Shown: positions 1 to 6,907 of the stretch, in pieces
Layout of the letters: every line of letters begins with the position of its first letter
Position numbering within the stretch: position 1 is the stretch's first letter
Origin: Bacteroidota bacterium
GTDB taxonomy: Bacteria > Bacteroidota > Bacteroidia > Cytophagales > Hymenobacteraceae
Assembly (NCBI GenBank): GCA_023424725.1
Contig: JAFADQ010000169.1
Location: forward strand, 1 to 9,922
DNA length: 9,922 nt
Direction of reading: 5' to 3'
Notes under the pieces: model-generated
Database searches by the model: none
The model's input: the letters and a program-made list of their open reading frames with translations, nothing else
Told to the model about the DNA's origin: nothing
Position numbers and translations under genes: made by a program

Positions 1-722
1 AATTTCGGGTCCATAATGGTCATTTTGCAATGCTCGCAGCCGTCTTTGCCGTAGTTAATGGGTTGCGGGCCAGAGCTGCAGGCACCAAAAAACAGGCCGC
101 CGGCAAGCAACAGCATTACCGGATAAACTTTAGATTTAGGAAATTTCACTTCGGTTCTTTTTTTGAAATAAAACAACTCTAACAAGGCAACTATTACAGC
201 CAAAACTCCGGCGGCAATTATACAATAACCTCCCGTATCGGGAAAAGAACCGGCCGTAAAATTTAGCAGATCTTTGTATCCCAAAAGCGGCGGCTGGTAA
301 TTCATTCCTTCTACTTTAATTGCGGCGGTCGGGTCAAGGTTGTGGCCGTATTCGTATTCCCAACGCCAGAAATCGTAGATACCTACTACGGCCGAAATCA
401 ATAGCAACACAACCCAACTGTATAATAACCAGCGCTTTCCGATTATCGCCACCAGAATTCCAATGCCGATGAGCGCCATCACAATATACTTCATGTATTG
501 CAGCTCCGGGAAATTCTCTTCCACAATATAAGCCATGCCTATGTAATGGTTAAGCCCGTTTATGATCTGGATATCGCCGGTAAGCTTATCTACCCAGATA
601 TTCATACTCAGGCCTTCCGGGTATTGCGGCGCCTGCAATTCTATCAGCCACAGGGGCAGGTACAAAGCGCCTATCATCAGCAGCGATGCCAGCAAAATTA
701 GTATGCGCGAAATTGGTTTCAT
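1..722 (-). CDS. nosL: Polytopic membrane protein fused to a NosL copper-chaperone domain (X-A; partial, runs off left edge)
   Basis: An open frame starts at the ATG at 722-720 and stays open to the window edge (240 codons visible). Residues 1-190 are homologous to the protein encoded at 9285-8608: four membrane segments near residues 7-28, 78-95, 98-117 and 164-184, with outside loops carrying NGLNHYIGM (55-63) and WEYEYGHNLDP (121-131). The frame then continues without a stop through a basic linker, a fifth hydrophobic stretch (about 199-214) ending in a lipobox-like FFGAC (Cys215), and CEHCKMTIMDPK from residue 229. That is the CxxCxM metal motif of NosL, the Cu(I) chaperone that supplies copper to NosZ through NosDFY. 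With five segments the NosL part would lie in the periplasm. It follows nosZ by 54 bases, after a hairpin. The domain calls are firm. Whether one fused protein or also a separate NosL (from the GTG at 149) is made is open. The C-terminus is not visible. Confidence 0.88.
   Translation of the reverse strand, partial: MKPISRILILLASLLMIGALYLPLWLIELQAPQYPEGLSMNIWVDKLTGDIQIINGLNHYIGMAYIVEENFPELQYMKYIVMALIGIGILVAIIGKRWLLYSWVVLLLISAVVGIYDFWRWEYEYGHNLDPTAAIKVEGMNYQPPLLGYKDLLNFTAGSFPDTGGYCIIAAGVLAVIVALLELFYFKKRTEVKFPKSKVYPVMLLLAGGLFFGACSSGPQPINYGKDGCEHCKMTIMDPK
147..149 (-). promoter_or_regulatory. Possible internal GTG start for a free NosL lipoprotein inside the fused frame
   Basis: In frame with the fusion, a GTG at 149-147 begins VKFPKSKVYPVMLLLAGG and continues to FFGAC. 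This looks exactly like a lipoprotein signal peptide: a short basic n-region, a hydrophobic core and a lipobox-like cysteine. Translation from here would yield a separate NosL lipoprotein, as in most nos clusters. The preceding bases are A-rich, as at many Bacteroidetes starts, and there is no clear Shine-Dalgarno. This is inference from composition only. An ATG at 116-114 is too close to the lipobox to be a good start. Confidence 0.35.
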
Positions 723-737
723 GGCTGGTATATAAAA

Positions 738-766
738 ACAGAAGGAGGTATCGCTCCCCCTTCTGT
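738..766 (-). terminator. Hairpin with T-tract after nosZ copy A (terminator or attenuator)
   Basis: Arms 738-748 and 756-766 pair over 11 positions (ACAGAAGGGGG with CCTCCTTCTGT, one G-T wobble on the minus strand) around a 7-base loop, and a T-run follows in the minus-strand sense. It lies 10 bases after the nosZ stop and 15 before the next start, so it would stop or partly stop transcription between nosZ and the X/NosL gene. A hairpin in the same place follows nosZ copy B. Confidence 0.75.
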
Positions 767-776
767 TACTGTTCTT

Positions 777-2867
777 TTAGTTTCCGGAGCCTGCTGCTGC
801 CGGTGGGTCTTTTTTGTATTTGGCGTTGGCCGCGGCGTTTGCTTCGCGGCTCGCGGCGGCCTGGTCGGCGGCAATTTTACCGGTATGGTACATTAGCGGC
901 ACGTTGCTGCCCTTAGGCGATACGCGCAAATAGCCCGACATTTCCTGGTGCAGCGCAGAGCAGAAATCGGTGCAATAATACGGGAAAATACCAACTCTGT
1001 CGGGCTCGAACATAAGGGTTTGCGTTTCGCCCGGCATTATCAGTATCTCGGCATTATTGGCGCCTTTAATAGCGAAGCCATGCGGCACGTCCCAGTCCTG
1101 CTCCAGGTTAGTTACATGGAAATAAACCTTGTCGCCAACCCGCACACCTTCTATGTTATCGGGTGTTAAGTGCGATCGGATGGCCGTCATGTAAACATGC
1201 ACTTCGTTGCCGTTGCGCTCTACGCGGGTGTCTTTCTCGTTTTTCACCACGTACTTGTGCTGATTATCTTCCAGCTTGTACATTTTAAGCTGATTGTCTT
1301 TTATCAGACTTGCCGGAAAACCCTGCGCGTAATGCGGCTCGCCAACTGTAGGGTAATCGAGCAAAAGCTTCATTTTATCGCCCGAAATATCGTATAACTG
1401 AGCCGATTGCGCCAGCTCGGGGCCGGTTGGTAAATAACGGTCTTTAGTGATTTTGTTATAGGCCATCATATACTTTCCGTACGGCTTCATGGTGTTTCCG
1501 CCCGGAATCATCAGGTGGCCGATAGAATAATACGTAGGCACACGGTCTTTCACTTCCAGATCGTCTAGGCTCCATTTCACAATCTCAGAACTTACAAACA
1601 TTGAAGTGTAGGCGTATCCTCTTCCATCGAACTCGGTATGAAGCGGGCCAAGGCCTGGTTTCTGCACTTCGCCGTGTAATACAGATGCGTATTTCAGCAC
1701 CGGTATTCCCTCGTAATCGCCTTCGTAATCCTGCTTATCTATGGCCGCTTTCATTTTAGAGAAAGAGAAAACCGGAATAAGCGCGGCCAGTTTACCAGAG
1801 CCCACAATGTACTCGCCGCTTGGGTCTACGTCGCAGCCATGCGGCGATTTAGGGCACGGTATAAGGTACATCAGGTCTTTCAACTCGCTGGCATCCAGGG
1901 TCATTACCTCTGTAAGAATGGTAGAGGTAGCGGTGTGCGTGTTGTGGTCTAATACGTTGTGCGCATAGCGTACGCCGCTTTTCATTTTACCTCTGCCCTG
2001 CTTCAGGTATTCTTCGGCTTTTTTCCAGTTTAGGGCCAGAATAAAGTCTTTATCGCGCTGCGACGCGTTCACTTCCAGCATGGTATAAGCCTGCTCGGAG
2101 TTGTAGCACGAGAAGAAAAACCAGCCATCGGACTTGCCTTGCCCGGCATGCGCCAAATCGAAGTTTAGTCCCGGCGTTTGAATCTGGAATGCCACTTGCA
2201 TGGTGCCTTTTTCGGGCTCTACAGATATAAAGCTGATAGTGCCTTTAAAGTTTTCTTTATAAGTGCTGATGGGTACATCGCCGTTTCCGCCATCCATTGG
2301 TACGCTAAAGCGCGTGCTGGCTACTACATACTCTGAGTTTGGCGTAATGTAAGGCGAAGAGTGATTACCGGCCGAATTGGGTATCTCGATAATCTCTTCT
2401 GTTTTAAAAGTTTGCGTGTTTATGCGGGCGATGCGCGGCGTGTTGTTGCCATTCGCGAAAACCCAGCGCCCGTCTATTTCGCCGTTTTTCTGCGATGAAG
2501 AAACGTGGTGCAGATCGTCCCAGGGCACGAAACCGTGCGAGGTATTTAGCATGGGTTTGGTTTCTTCGCTGTAGCCCCAGCCATTTTCGGGATGAACAGA
2601 AAATACCGGCACTATTTTGAGCAAGCGGCCGCTTGGCATGCCGTACACCGACATTTGCCCGTTAAAGCCGCCACTCACGAAATTATAAAACTCGTCGTGC
2701 TTGCCCGGCGCTACATACACTGCCTCGGCCGCGTTGCCCGAAACGGCGCTTGAAGCACCGCCGCTGCCGCCTCCGCCTTCGCGGGTGCAGGCCTGGTTAA
2801 AAACCAAGCCTACGCTACCCAGCAAGACTGCTCCCAGTCCCGCTGACTTCCAATTAAAGTTTAGCAT
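777..2867 (-). CDS. nosZ: Nitrous oxide reductase NosZ, clade II (Sec type), copy A
   Basis: Reduces N2O to N2 in the periplasm; 696 residues. The N-terminus (1-27) is a hydrophobic export signal without a twin arginine, as in clade II enzymes. It ends FNQAC followed by a Gly/Ser linker, so the mature protein may be lipid-anchored at Cys27, although Asn at -3 is an unusual lipobox. A seven-bladed propeller follows, with likely CuZ histidines H120/H121 (DDLHH), H169 (GNHSS), H343 (SPHGCD), H410 (GPLHTEFDGRG), H451 (IGHLMIPGG) and H512 (EPHY). The C-terminal cupredoxin domain holds the CuA set: H596 (DVPHGF) and C632, C636, H640, M643 (CTDFCSALHQEM). The Trp of Pseudomonas NosZ between the cysteines is Asp634 here; that ligand uses the backbone carbonyl. 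An Ala-rich tail (about 665-696) is absent from copy B. The start lies 25 bases after the cytochrome c stop, in A/T-rich sequence, which indicates one operon. Confidence 0.97.
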   Translation of the reverse strand: MLNFNWKSAGLGAVLLGSVGLVFNQACTREGGGGSGGASSAVSGNAAEAVYVAPGKHDEFYNFVSGGFNGQMSVYGMPSGRLLKIVPVFSVHPENGWGYSEETKPMLNTSHGFVPWDDLHHVSSSQKNGEIDGRWVFANGNNTPRIARINTQTFKTEEIIEIPNSAGNHSSPYITPNSEYVVASTRFSVPMDGGNGDVPISTYKENFKGTISFISVEPEKGTMQVAFQIQTPGLNFDLAHAGQGKSDGWFFFSCYNSEQAYTMLEVNASQRDKDFILALNWKKAEEYLKQGRGKMKSGVRYAHNVLDHNTHTATSTILTEVMTLDASELKDLMYLIPCPKSPHGCDVDPSGEYIVGSGKLAALIPVFSFSKMKAAIDKQDYEGDYEGIPVLKYASVLHGEVQKPGLGPLHTEFDGRGYAYTSMFVSSEIVKWSLDDLEVKDRVPTYYSIGHLMIPGGNTMKPYGKYMMAYNKITKDRYLPTGPELAQSAQLYDISGDKMKLLLDYPTVGEPHYAQGFPASLIKDNQLKMYKLEDNQHKYVVKNEKDTRVERNGNEVHVYMTAIRSHLTPDNIEGVRVGDKVYFHVTNLEQDWDVPHGFAIKGANNAEILIMPGETQTLMFEPDRVGIFPYYCTDFCSALHQEMSGYLRVSPKGSNVPLMYHTGKIAADQAAASREANAAANAKYKKDPPAAAGSGN

Positions 2868-2892
2868 AAAATTTATTTATGTGTATTTGAAA

Positions 2893-3435
2893 TTAACCCG
2901 TTATTTTATCTTCCGCGCCTGCTTTGGTATCTACCTCGTCTATCTGGCGCATGTATTCCAGTAGTTTGCGGGCATCGGCTTCAGACACGTCTTGGTTGGT
3001 CATTTGGGTTAGGTGCTCGGCCAGAAGATCCATGGCGGTAGGGTCTTTCTTTGTCATTTCTTCGGGGTTTATGATCATGTTCATAATCCACTCTGGCTTG
3101 CGTATTTTGGTTACGCCTTTCAGGCCAGGGCCTACAATTTTCTCTTCGGTAGTACGGTGGCAGGCAGAGCATTTTGCTTCAAAAATTGCTTTACCTTCGT
3201 CGGCCATCGCCTGATCGAACGGCCCGAGAGTTACTTCTTTTACAGGGCCAATTCCTTTACCCGCATCGGCTTCGGCTGCACGCTTGGCTTCTTCTACTTT
3301 CGCGCGGCGGGCTTCTGCTTCTGCATCGCCGCTTTCTGTGGTTCCTTCGTTGCCACCGCAGCTGCTCATTATAAGCAGCGCACCGGCCGCGGCAAAGCAA
3401 TGAGTGATTTTACGGAGAGTTAGGTTTCTGATCAT
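2893..3435 (-). CDS. Mono-heme c-type cytochrome lipoprotein, probable electron donor to NosZ
   Basis: 180 residues. A signal peptide ends in the lipobox-like LIMSSC (Cys26), so this should be a membrane-anchored lipoprotein facing the periplasm. Residues 33-61 form a charged Ala/Glu/Lys-rich linker that probably acts as a spacer. The cytochrome c domain spans about 75-167: heme motif CSACH (C89, C92, H93), then VGPGLKGV (101-108), and a final helix, DARKLLEYMRQID. M145 in the LTQMTNQDVSE stretch is the most likely distal heme ligand, by position before the last helix. It is the first gene of the unit, with nosZ 25 bases downstream. Small cytochromes c next to clade II nosZ are widely regarded as electron carriers to CuA, so this role is inferred from context. 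Any matching gene for nosZ copy B would lie outside the window. Confidence 0.9.
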   Translation of the reverse strand: MIRNLTLRKITHCFAAAGALLIMSSCGGNEGTTESGDAEAEARRAKVEEAKRAAEADAGKGIGPVKEVTLGPFDQAMADEGKAIFEAKCSACHRTTEEKIVGPGLKGVTKIRKPEWIMNMIINPEEMTKKDPTAMDLLAEHLTQMTNQDVSEADARKLLEYMRQIDEVDTKAGAEDKITG

Positions 3436-4115
3436 AGATAATAATTTGTGAGGTGAAAACTGGACAATAATTTTTCCAAGATTACGACTTTCTGAGCCAA
3501 AAGTTAAGCATTAAAAAGGACTTGTCCGGTTAATCCAATTTCCGTGTTTTGTTTAATCTGCAGCAAGCAAGGCTGGCAGAAAAAAGAGACTGCATTATCT
3601 TTAATCAGTTTAAAATCACTTCATTAAAAATAAACACCTCTAAACATTTAAAAAACAGTATATTATAACACCTTACACAAAATCATTTTTTAGGAATTTA
3701 AATTTATATGTATTGGCAGATAATTGTTTAAAACAGTTTCGCACTTTATTACTACTCTGCGCTGGCCAAGAAATTTTGTTAGATAAATACAACTAAAAAA
3801 AACGCCCGCTTTGCGCGTTTCTGCCACTTAAATTCATTAAAAGGTTTTAATTACCTGATTATAAATTACTTTGTAACCGAACCTGCAAAATTTACGGCCG
3901 TAGTATGTGTGTGAAAATGGATTGTAAGTACCATGTTTAAATTTTATTTCCAGCGTCGAAAATCATTGATTTCAGGTTCTGACGAACTTCTTTTTGAAGC
4001 TCATAGCGGGGTTACGAGCAAAAAAATAAGTGAAATCAGGTTCTGGAAGCGGCGATTTGCAGACAGAAAACTAAAATTTAAACACGGTCTAACATCAATT
4101 AACCTAAACAATATT
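3436..4115. promoter_or_regulatory. A/T-rich divergent intergenic region between cytochrome c and OmpA-like genes
   Basis: About 680 bases without a convincing gene, between two divergently transcribed units, so promoters for both must lie here. No perfect Bacteroidetes promoter (TTG, 17-20 bases, TAnnTTTG) was found. The nearest match on the plus strand is TTACTTTG at 3866-3873 (one mismatch), without a good -33 box. A short dyad TGTTT-A-AAACA at 3725-3735 and a GGAC-aa-GTCC dyad near 3518-3527 are weak regulator-site candidates. A 10-base direct repeat TCAGGTTCTG occurs at about 3972-3981 and 4037-4046. The frame of the OmpA gene is open upstream to 3933, but that part reads as non-coding. 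Confidence 0.5.
3800..3820 (-). terminator. Weak terminator-like hairpin, minus-strand sense
   Basis: AAACGC (3800-3805) pairs with GCGTTT (3815-3820) around a 9-base loop, and an 8-A run at 3795-3802 becomes an 8-T run when read on the minus strand. No gene to its right on the minus strand needs it before the cytochrome operon, so it may end a short untranslated transcript or simply be chance. Confidence 0.3.
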
Positions 4116-4934
4116 ATGAAAAATTATTTACCAACGCCAGAACCAGAAACGAAGTTTACCGCTGTACCCAACTTGTTATTTTTGCTTGCAATGGCCCTGT
4201 TTTTGGGCACCGCAGCCTGCACCCAAACAGAAAATACGAACCGCGACGGCGACGTTGTTGCCCTATCGGACGAGAGCGAAGCCGGCGACGAAACGGCAAA
4301 CACCGAAAATGGCGAGTACGACAACGAAAACATTGCCGGAGAAACCGGCCGCAGCCAGGTAGAATGGAATAACCTGGATTTTAATGTAATGCAAGACCGT
4401 TACAACGAAATTAACGACCGCGATATTTCGGTAGGAACTAACCAGCAAGTAGCAGTTTACAGCCTTAACGAGCCGGTTTTGTTTGATAAACAGGGCAACG
4501 AACTTCGCAGCGGCGCCGAACAGAAACTACAACAAATTGCCTCCTCGGTAAACCAGCGCTACCCTAATGCACACATTAGAATTTACGGCTACGGCGAGCA
4601 GGAAGGCGCCACCAGCAACACCTCCGACCGCGACCTGGCCCAAAAACGCGCTGCCGCCGTGCAAAACTGGCTAACCAGCAACGGAAATATAAGCGCCAGC
4701 CGCATATCGGTACATACCAGCGGAGGCACCCAGCCCGGCATGGTAAACAACCAGCAAACCACAACCGGCACCAACCAAACCGCAGCTAATCAGGACAGGA
4801 AAGTATCTATAGTTGTGTACCGGGGAGATAATTCAGGCAGTGCAAATGCAACAAATGCCGCAAACACCAGTGCAGCTAACAATACGAACTCCGGTCACCA
4901 ACCTGCTTCTACCCCGGGTCAAACAACAAGGTAG
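4116..4934 (+). CDS. OmpA-domain lipoprotein
   Basis: 272 residues from the ATG at 4116, chosen because it places a hydrophobic stretch (19-32) just before a lipobox-like GTAAC (Cys35). Upstream in-frame codons to 3933 would bury this signal behind 61 basic residues. After Cys35 comes an acidic, Asn/Glu-rich linker (37-80), then an OmpA C-terminal (peptidoglycan-binding) domain at about 117-236: FDKQGNELRSGAEQKL, an HIRIYGYG strand (153-160), a DRDLAQKRAAAVQNWL helix (171-186) and the closing NQDRKVSIVVY strand (225-235), where DRKV stands for the family's NRRV. The tail (237-272) is Asn/Thr/Ala/Ser low complexity. The likely role is an outer-membrane lipoprotein that contacts the cell wall. 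It is the only plus-strand gene here, lies between the two nos units and has no evident link to N2O reduction. The specific function is unknown. Confidence 0.85.
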   Translation: MKNYLPTPEPETKFTAVPNLLFLLAMALFLGTAACTQTENTNRDGDVVALSDESEAGDETANTENGEYDNENIAGETGRSQVEWNNLDFNVMQDRYNEINDRDISVGTNQQVAVYSLNEPVLFDKQGNELRSGAEQKLQQIASSVNQRYPNAHIRIYGYGEQEGATSNTSDRDLAQKRAAAVQNWLTSNGNISASRISVHTSGGTQPGMVNNQQTTTGTNQTAANQDRKVSIVVYRGDNSGSANATNAANTSAANNTNSGHQPASTPGQTTR

Positions 4935-4984
4935 CAAAACAAATTAATGAGGCTGCAAAGGCCAAAAACCAGTGCGTTAGAAAG

Positions 4985-5016
4985 AAAAAACCGGCTTGGG
5001 ATGAGCCGGTTTTTTT
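4985..5016. terminator. Strong bidirectional terminator between the OmpA gene and nosY
   Basis: ACCGGCT (4990-4996) pairs with AGCCGGT (5004-5010) around a 7-base loop, with a 6-A run on the left (4985-4990) and a 7-T run on the right (5010-5016). It is a textbook intrinsic terminator in both directions. It ends the plus-strand OmpA gene (stop at 4934) and can also stop minus-strand transcription arriving from nosY (stop at 5135). Confidence 0.9.
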
Positions 5017-5134
5017 ATTTTGAATTTGGAAAAGGTGTATTGAATTATGATGCAACTGATTAAATGAAGAACTATAAATATGTTGTTTCGTTTGTCCTAG
5101 GCTTTCCTGAAATTCTATGCTTCCTGGTTCAAGA

Positions 5135-5902
5135 CTACAAATCCTTCTTCGCGAAAATCCGCTGCGCGATCCATAGGGGTACGATAATCCAAACCAACAT
5201 CAAACCAAAGGCATACAACAAACCGGTGGCATTATCGAAAATGCTTTTGTAGAGCGCGCCGGTGTAGCCCATTAGCGCAGAAATATCGATGTTCAGCAGC
5301 ACGATAATACGGCCCAAATCAATTGGGTTCAGGGTGATCATGGCGAGCGAAGCCTGCTCCAGCGGGTAATCTGAAAAGAAGAACAGCACGAACATAACCA
5401 GCCCGTCGTACAACAGCGCGAAGTAAAACCATAACAGCAGCGCAATGCCAATTCCTTTCGCTTTGTCGCGGGTAATAACCGATGCCAGAAACGCCAGCGA
5501 CACGAAAATAAACGTTAAGCAAACGCCCACCAGCAGCAACGAAACCGTAGTAAAATCAGGGCTGTTTAGCATTAGCGGCAACCCCACTCCTATCAGAAAC
5601 GCCATCGACAATGATAGCGCCGTGCCCATGTATTCGCTCAAAAAAATCTGACTGCGCTTTATTGGCTGCGATACCAGCAGCTCCATAAACTCATAAGAGT
5701 TATAGAAGTGAATGGTAGCGAAAATAATGCTGATAAGCGGAACGGTTAACAATATCACATTCAGTAAACTCAGCACCGCTTTGCTCGGGTCGCTCTCTAA
5801 GGCAAACAAACCCATGCTGGCTACCAGCAAAAACAGCGTGTAGCCAATCACGATGCGGTTGCGAACAATGTCGTAGAGAACGTATTTTAATATCTTATCC
5901 AT
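5135..5902 (-). CDS. nosY: NosY, ABC-2 type permease of the NosDFY copper-site maturation complex
   Basis: 255 residues from ATG 5902-5900 (MDKILKYVLYDIVRNRIVIG). The frame is open further upstream to a TTG at 5953, but that extension runs through a palindromic repeat and is not credible as coding. Six membrane segments are visible near residues 17-35, 44-66, 93-112, 118-143, 151-176 and 227-248. The cytoplasmic stretch EFMELLVSQPIKRSQIFLSEY (71-91) is typical of ABC-2 permeases in this family and should contact the ATPase. NosY pairs with NosF in the inner membrane, with NosD on the periplasmic side, to drive assembly of CuZ in NosZ. It is the last gene of the nosD-nosF-nosY run and ends before a bidirectional terminator. 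The gap of 185 bases to nosF is filled by an inverted-repeat doublet. Confidence 0.93.
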   Translation of the reverse strand: MDKILKYVLYDIVRNRIVIGYTLFLLVASMGLFALESDPSKAVLSLLNVILLTVPLISIIFATIHFYNSYEFMELLVSQPIKRSQIFLSEYMGTALSLSMAFLIGVGLPLMLNSPDFTTVSLLLVGVCLTFIFVSLAFLASVITRDKAKGIGIALLLWFYFALLYDGLVMFVLFFFSDYPLEQASLAMITLNPIDLGRIIVLLNIDISALMGYTGALYKSIFDNATGLLYAFGLMLVWIIVPLWIAQRIFAKKDL

Positions 5903-5943
5903 GACGGTAATTTTTATTTTTCTTCCGGAGGCTTTCGCCCCGT

Positions 5944-6040
5944 GTAGAGACAAGGCACTGCCTTGTCTTTAATTTAGCAAAACAAGCCGACGATAAACGT
6001 TTGCGCCAGGAAATGAGACAAGGCAGTGCCTTGTCTCTAC
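5944..6040. repeat. 97-bp inverted doublet of GTAGAGACAAGGCA palindromes (REPIN-like)
   Basis: The left unit is GTAG (5944-5947), then AGACAAGGCA-c-TGCCTTGTCT (5948-5968). The right unit is the mirror image: GAGACAAGGCA-g-TGCCTTGTCTC (6015-6037), then TAC (to 6040). Each unit is itself a palindrome with a 1-base centre, and the two are inverted relative to each other, with G/C runs just outside (CCCC and GGGGGG). A GTAG foot on a hairpin and inverted pairing are features of REP elements mobilised by RAYT transposases. No transposase is in the window, so the class is inferred from structure. Confidence 0.85.
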
Positions 6041-6087
6041 GGGGGGCAAACTTCTGCTTTGGCGTAACGTTTTTTGGGCTTTGCAGG

Positions 6088-6786
6088 TTATTGCAGCACC
6101 TTCGCTATAGCGCGGCTTAAACGGGTTTCGCCTGTTTCCGATTTCAGGGTTTCGATGCTTTCGTAGAAGCGGAAGTTTCCATCCACTAAACAAAAAATAT
6201 CGTCGGCTACTTCTTCTACTTCGCTCATGATGTGCGAAGTTATCAGAATTAATTTACCCTTCTTTTTTTCCTTCAGAATTTTAGCTTTCAGAATTTCGGC
6301 CGCAACCGGGTCTAAACCTGCCGTTGGCTCATCTAAAACCAATACCTGCGGATCGAACAAAAAGGCAATGGCGGCGCTAACTTTTTGTTTTGTTCCGCCA
6401 GAGAGCGAGCCCAGTGTTTTGTCGTACATCTGCTCCAGCTGGTACATGCCAATCAGTTCTTCATCAAATGCACAAACATCTTTCCGGATGTCTTTCATCA
6501 TGCTCAAAACCTGGCGAATCTTCATGTTCTCTGGGAATTTGCTTATCTGTGGCATGTAACCAATCTTGCGCCGGTACTGCCACTTGCCCAATACTTTTTC
6601 GCCGCTAAAACAAATGCTTCCCGAGTCTGGCAATACCATTCCGAGCAGGCACTTAATGAGCGTGGTTTTTCCGGAACCATTCGGGCCGATAATGCTAATT
6701 ACCTGCCCACTGCCGAACTGCACCGAAATATCATTCAGCACTTTTAGCTTTCCGTAGCTTTTCGATATGTTTTGTATTTGTATCAT
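6088..6786 (-). CDS. nosF: NosF, ABC transporter ATPase of NosDFY
   Basis: 232 residues, a complete nucleotide-binding domain: Walker A GPNGSGKTT (34-42), Q-loop YMPQ (Q80), signature LSGGTKQK (128-135), Walker B VLVLDEP (148-154, with catalytic E153), D-loop GLD (157-159) and switch His H185 (TSHIMSE). The region after the Q-loop, FPENMKIRQVLSMM, is typical of NosF. It hydrolyses ATP in the cytoplasm to power NosY/NosD in building the CuZ cluster of NosZ. It is slightly shorter than many NosF proteins but has every motif. It sits between nosD and nosY, separated from each by repeat-filled gaps (121 and 185 bases). Start choice: MIQIQNISKSYG is the normal beginning of the fold. Confidence 0.96.
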   Translation of the reverse strand: MIQIQNISKSYGKLKVLNDISVQFGSGQVISIIGPNGSGKTTLIKCLLGMVLPDSGSICFSGEKVLGKWQYRRKIGYMPQISKFPENMKIRQVLSMMKDIRKDVCAFDEELIGMYQLEQMYDKTLGSLSGGTKQKVSAAIAFLFDPQVLVLDEPTAGLDPVAAEILKAKILKEKKKGKLILITSHIMSEVEEVADDIFCLVDGNFRFYESIETLKSETGETRLSRAIAKVLQ

Positions 6787-6803
6787 GGTGGAGAGGTTTT
6801 AAT

Positions 6804-6900
6804 GTCTGAACTATGATTCTAATGAGGAAATGAAAGACTATGATTAATGAGTATTTTAATCATAGTTCTTCACATAAATCATTCCCATCATAGTTCAGAC
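6804..6900. repeat. 97-bp nested inverted repeat (GTCTGAACTATGAT family) between nosD and nosF
   Basis: A perfect 14-base inverted repeat, GTCTGAACTATGAT (6804-6817) and ATCATAGTTCAGAC (6887-6900), encloses a second perfect 11-base one, ACTATGATTAA (6837-6847) and TTAATCATAGT (6856-6866). Four ACTATGAT units thus alternate in orientation. The spacer is A/T-rich. It looks like a small non-autonomous element, similar in plan to the GTCTGAAC...GTTCAGAC repeats I recall from Bacteroidetes genomes. It lies 7 bases from the nosD stop codon and 17 bases from the nosF start. Confidence 0.8.
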
Positions 6901-6907
6901 AATTTAA

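Noticed and set aside
3725..3735. TGTTT-A-AAACA dyad as a possible CRP/FNR-type site
   Set aside because: The arms are short and A/T-only apart from one base, spacing does not match TTGAT-N4-ATCAA, and it lies about 290 bases from the cytochrome c start; chance is likely in this composition.
3933..4115. 61-codon upstream extension of the OmpA-like gene
   Set aside because: It would put a long basic segment ahead of the lipoprotein signal, and the sequence has the A/T-rich character of the intergenic region.
5903..5953. 17-codon N-terminal extension of nosY from a TTG
   Set aside because: The TTG lies inside the palindromic repeat; MDKILKYV from 5902 is the natural start of the permease.
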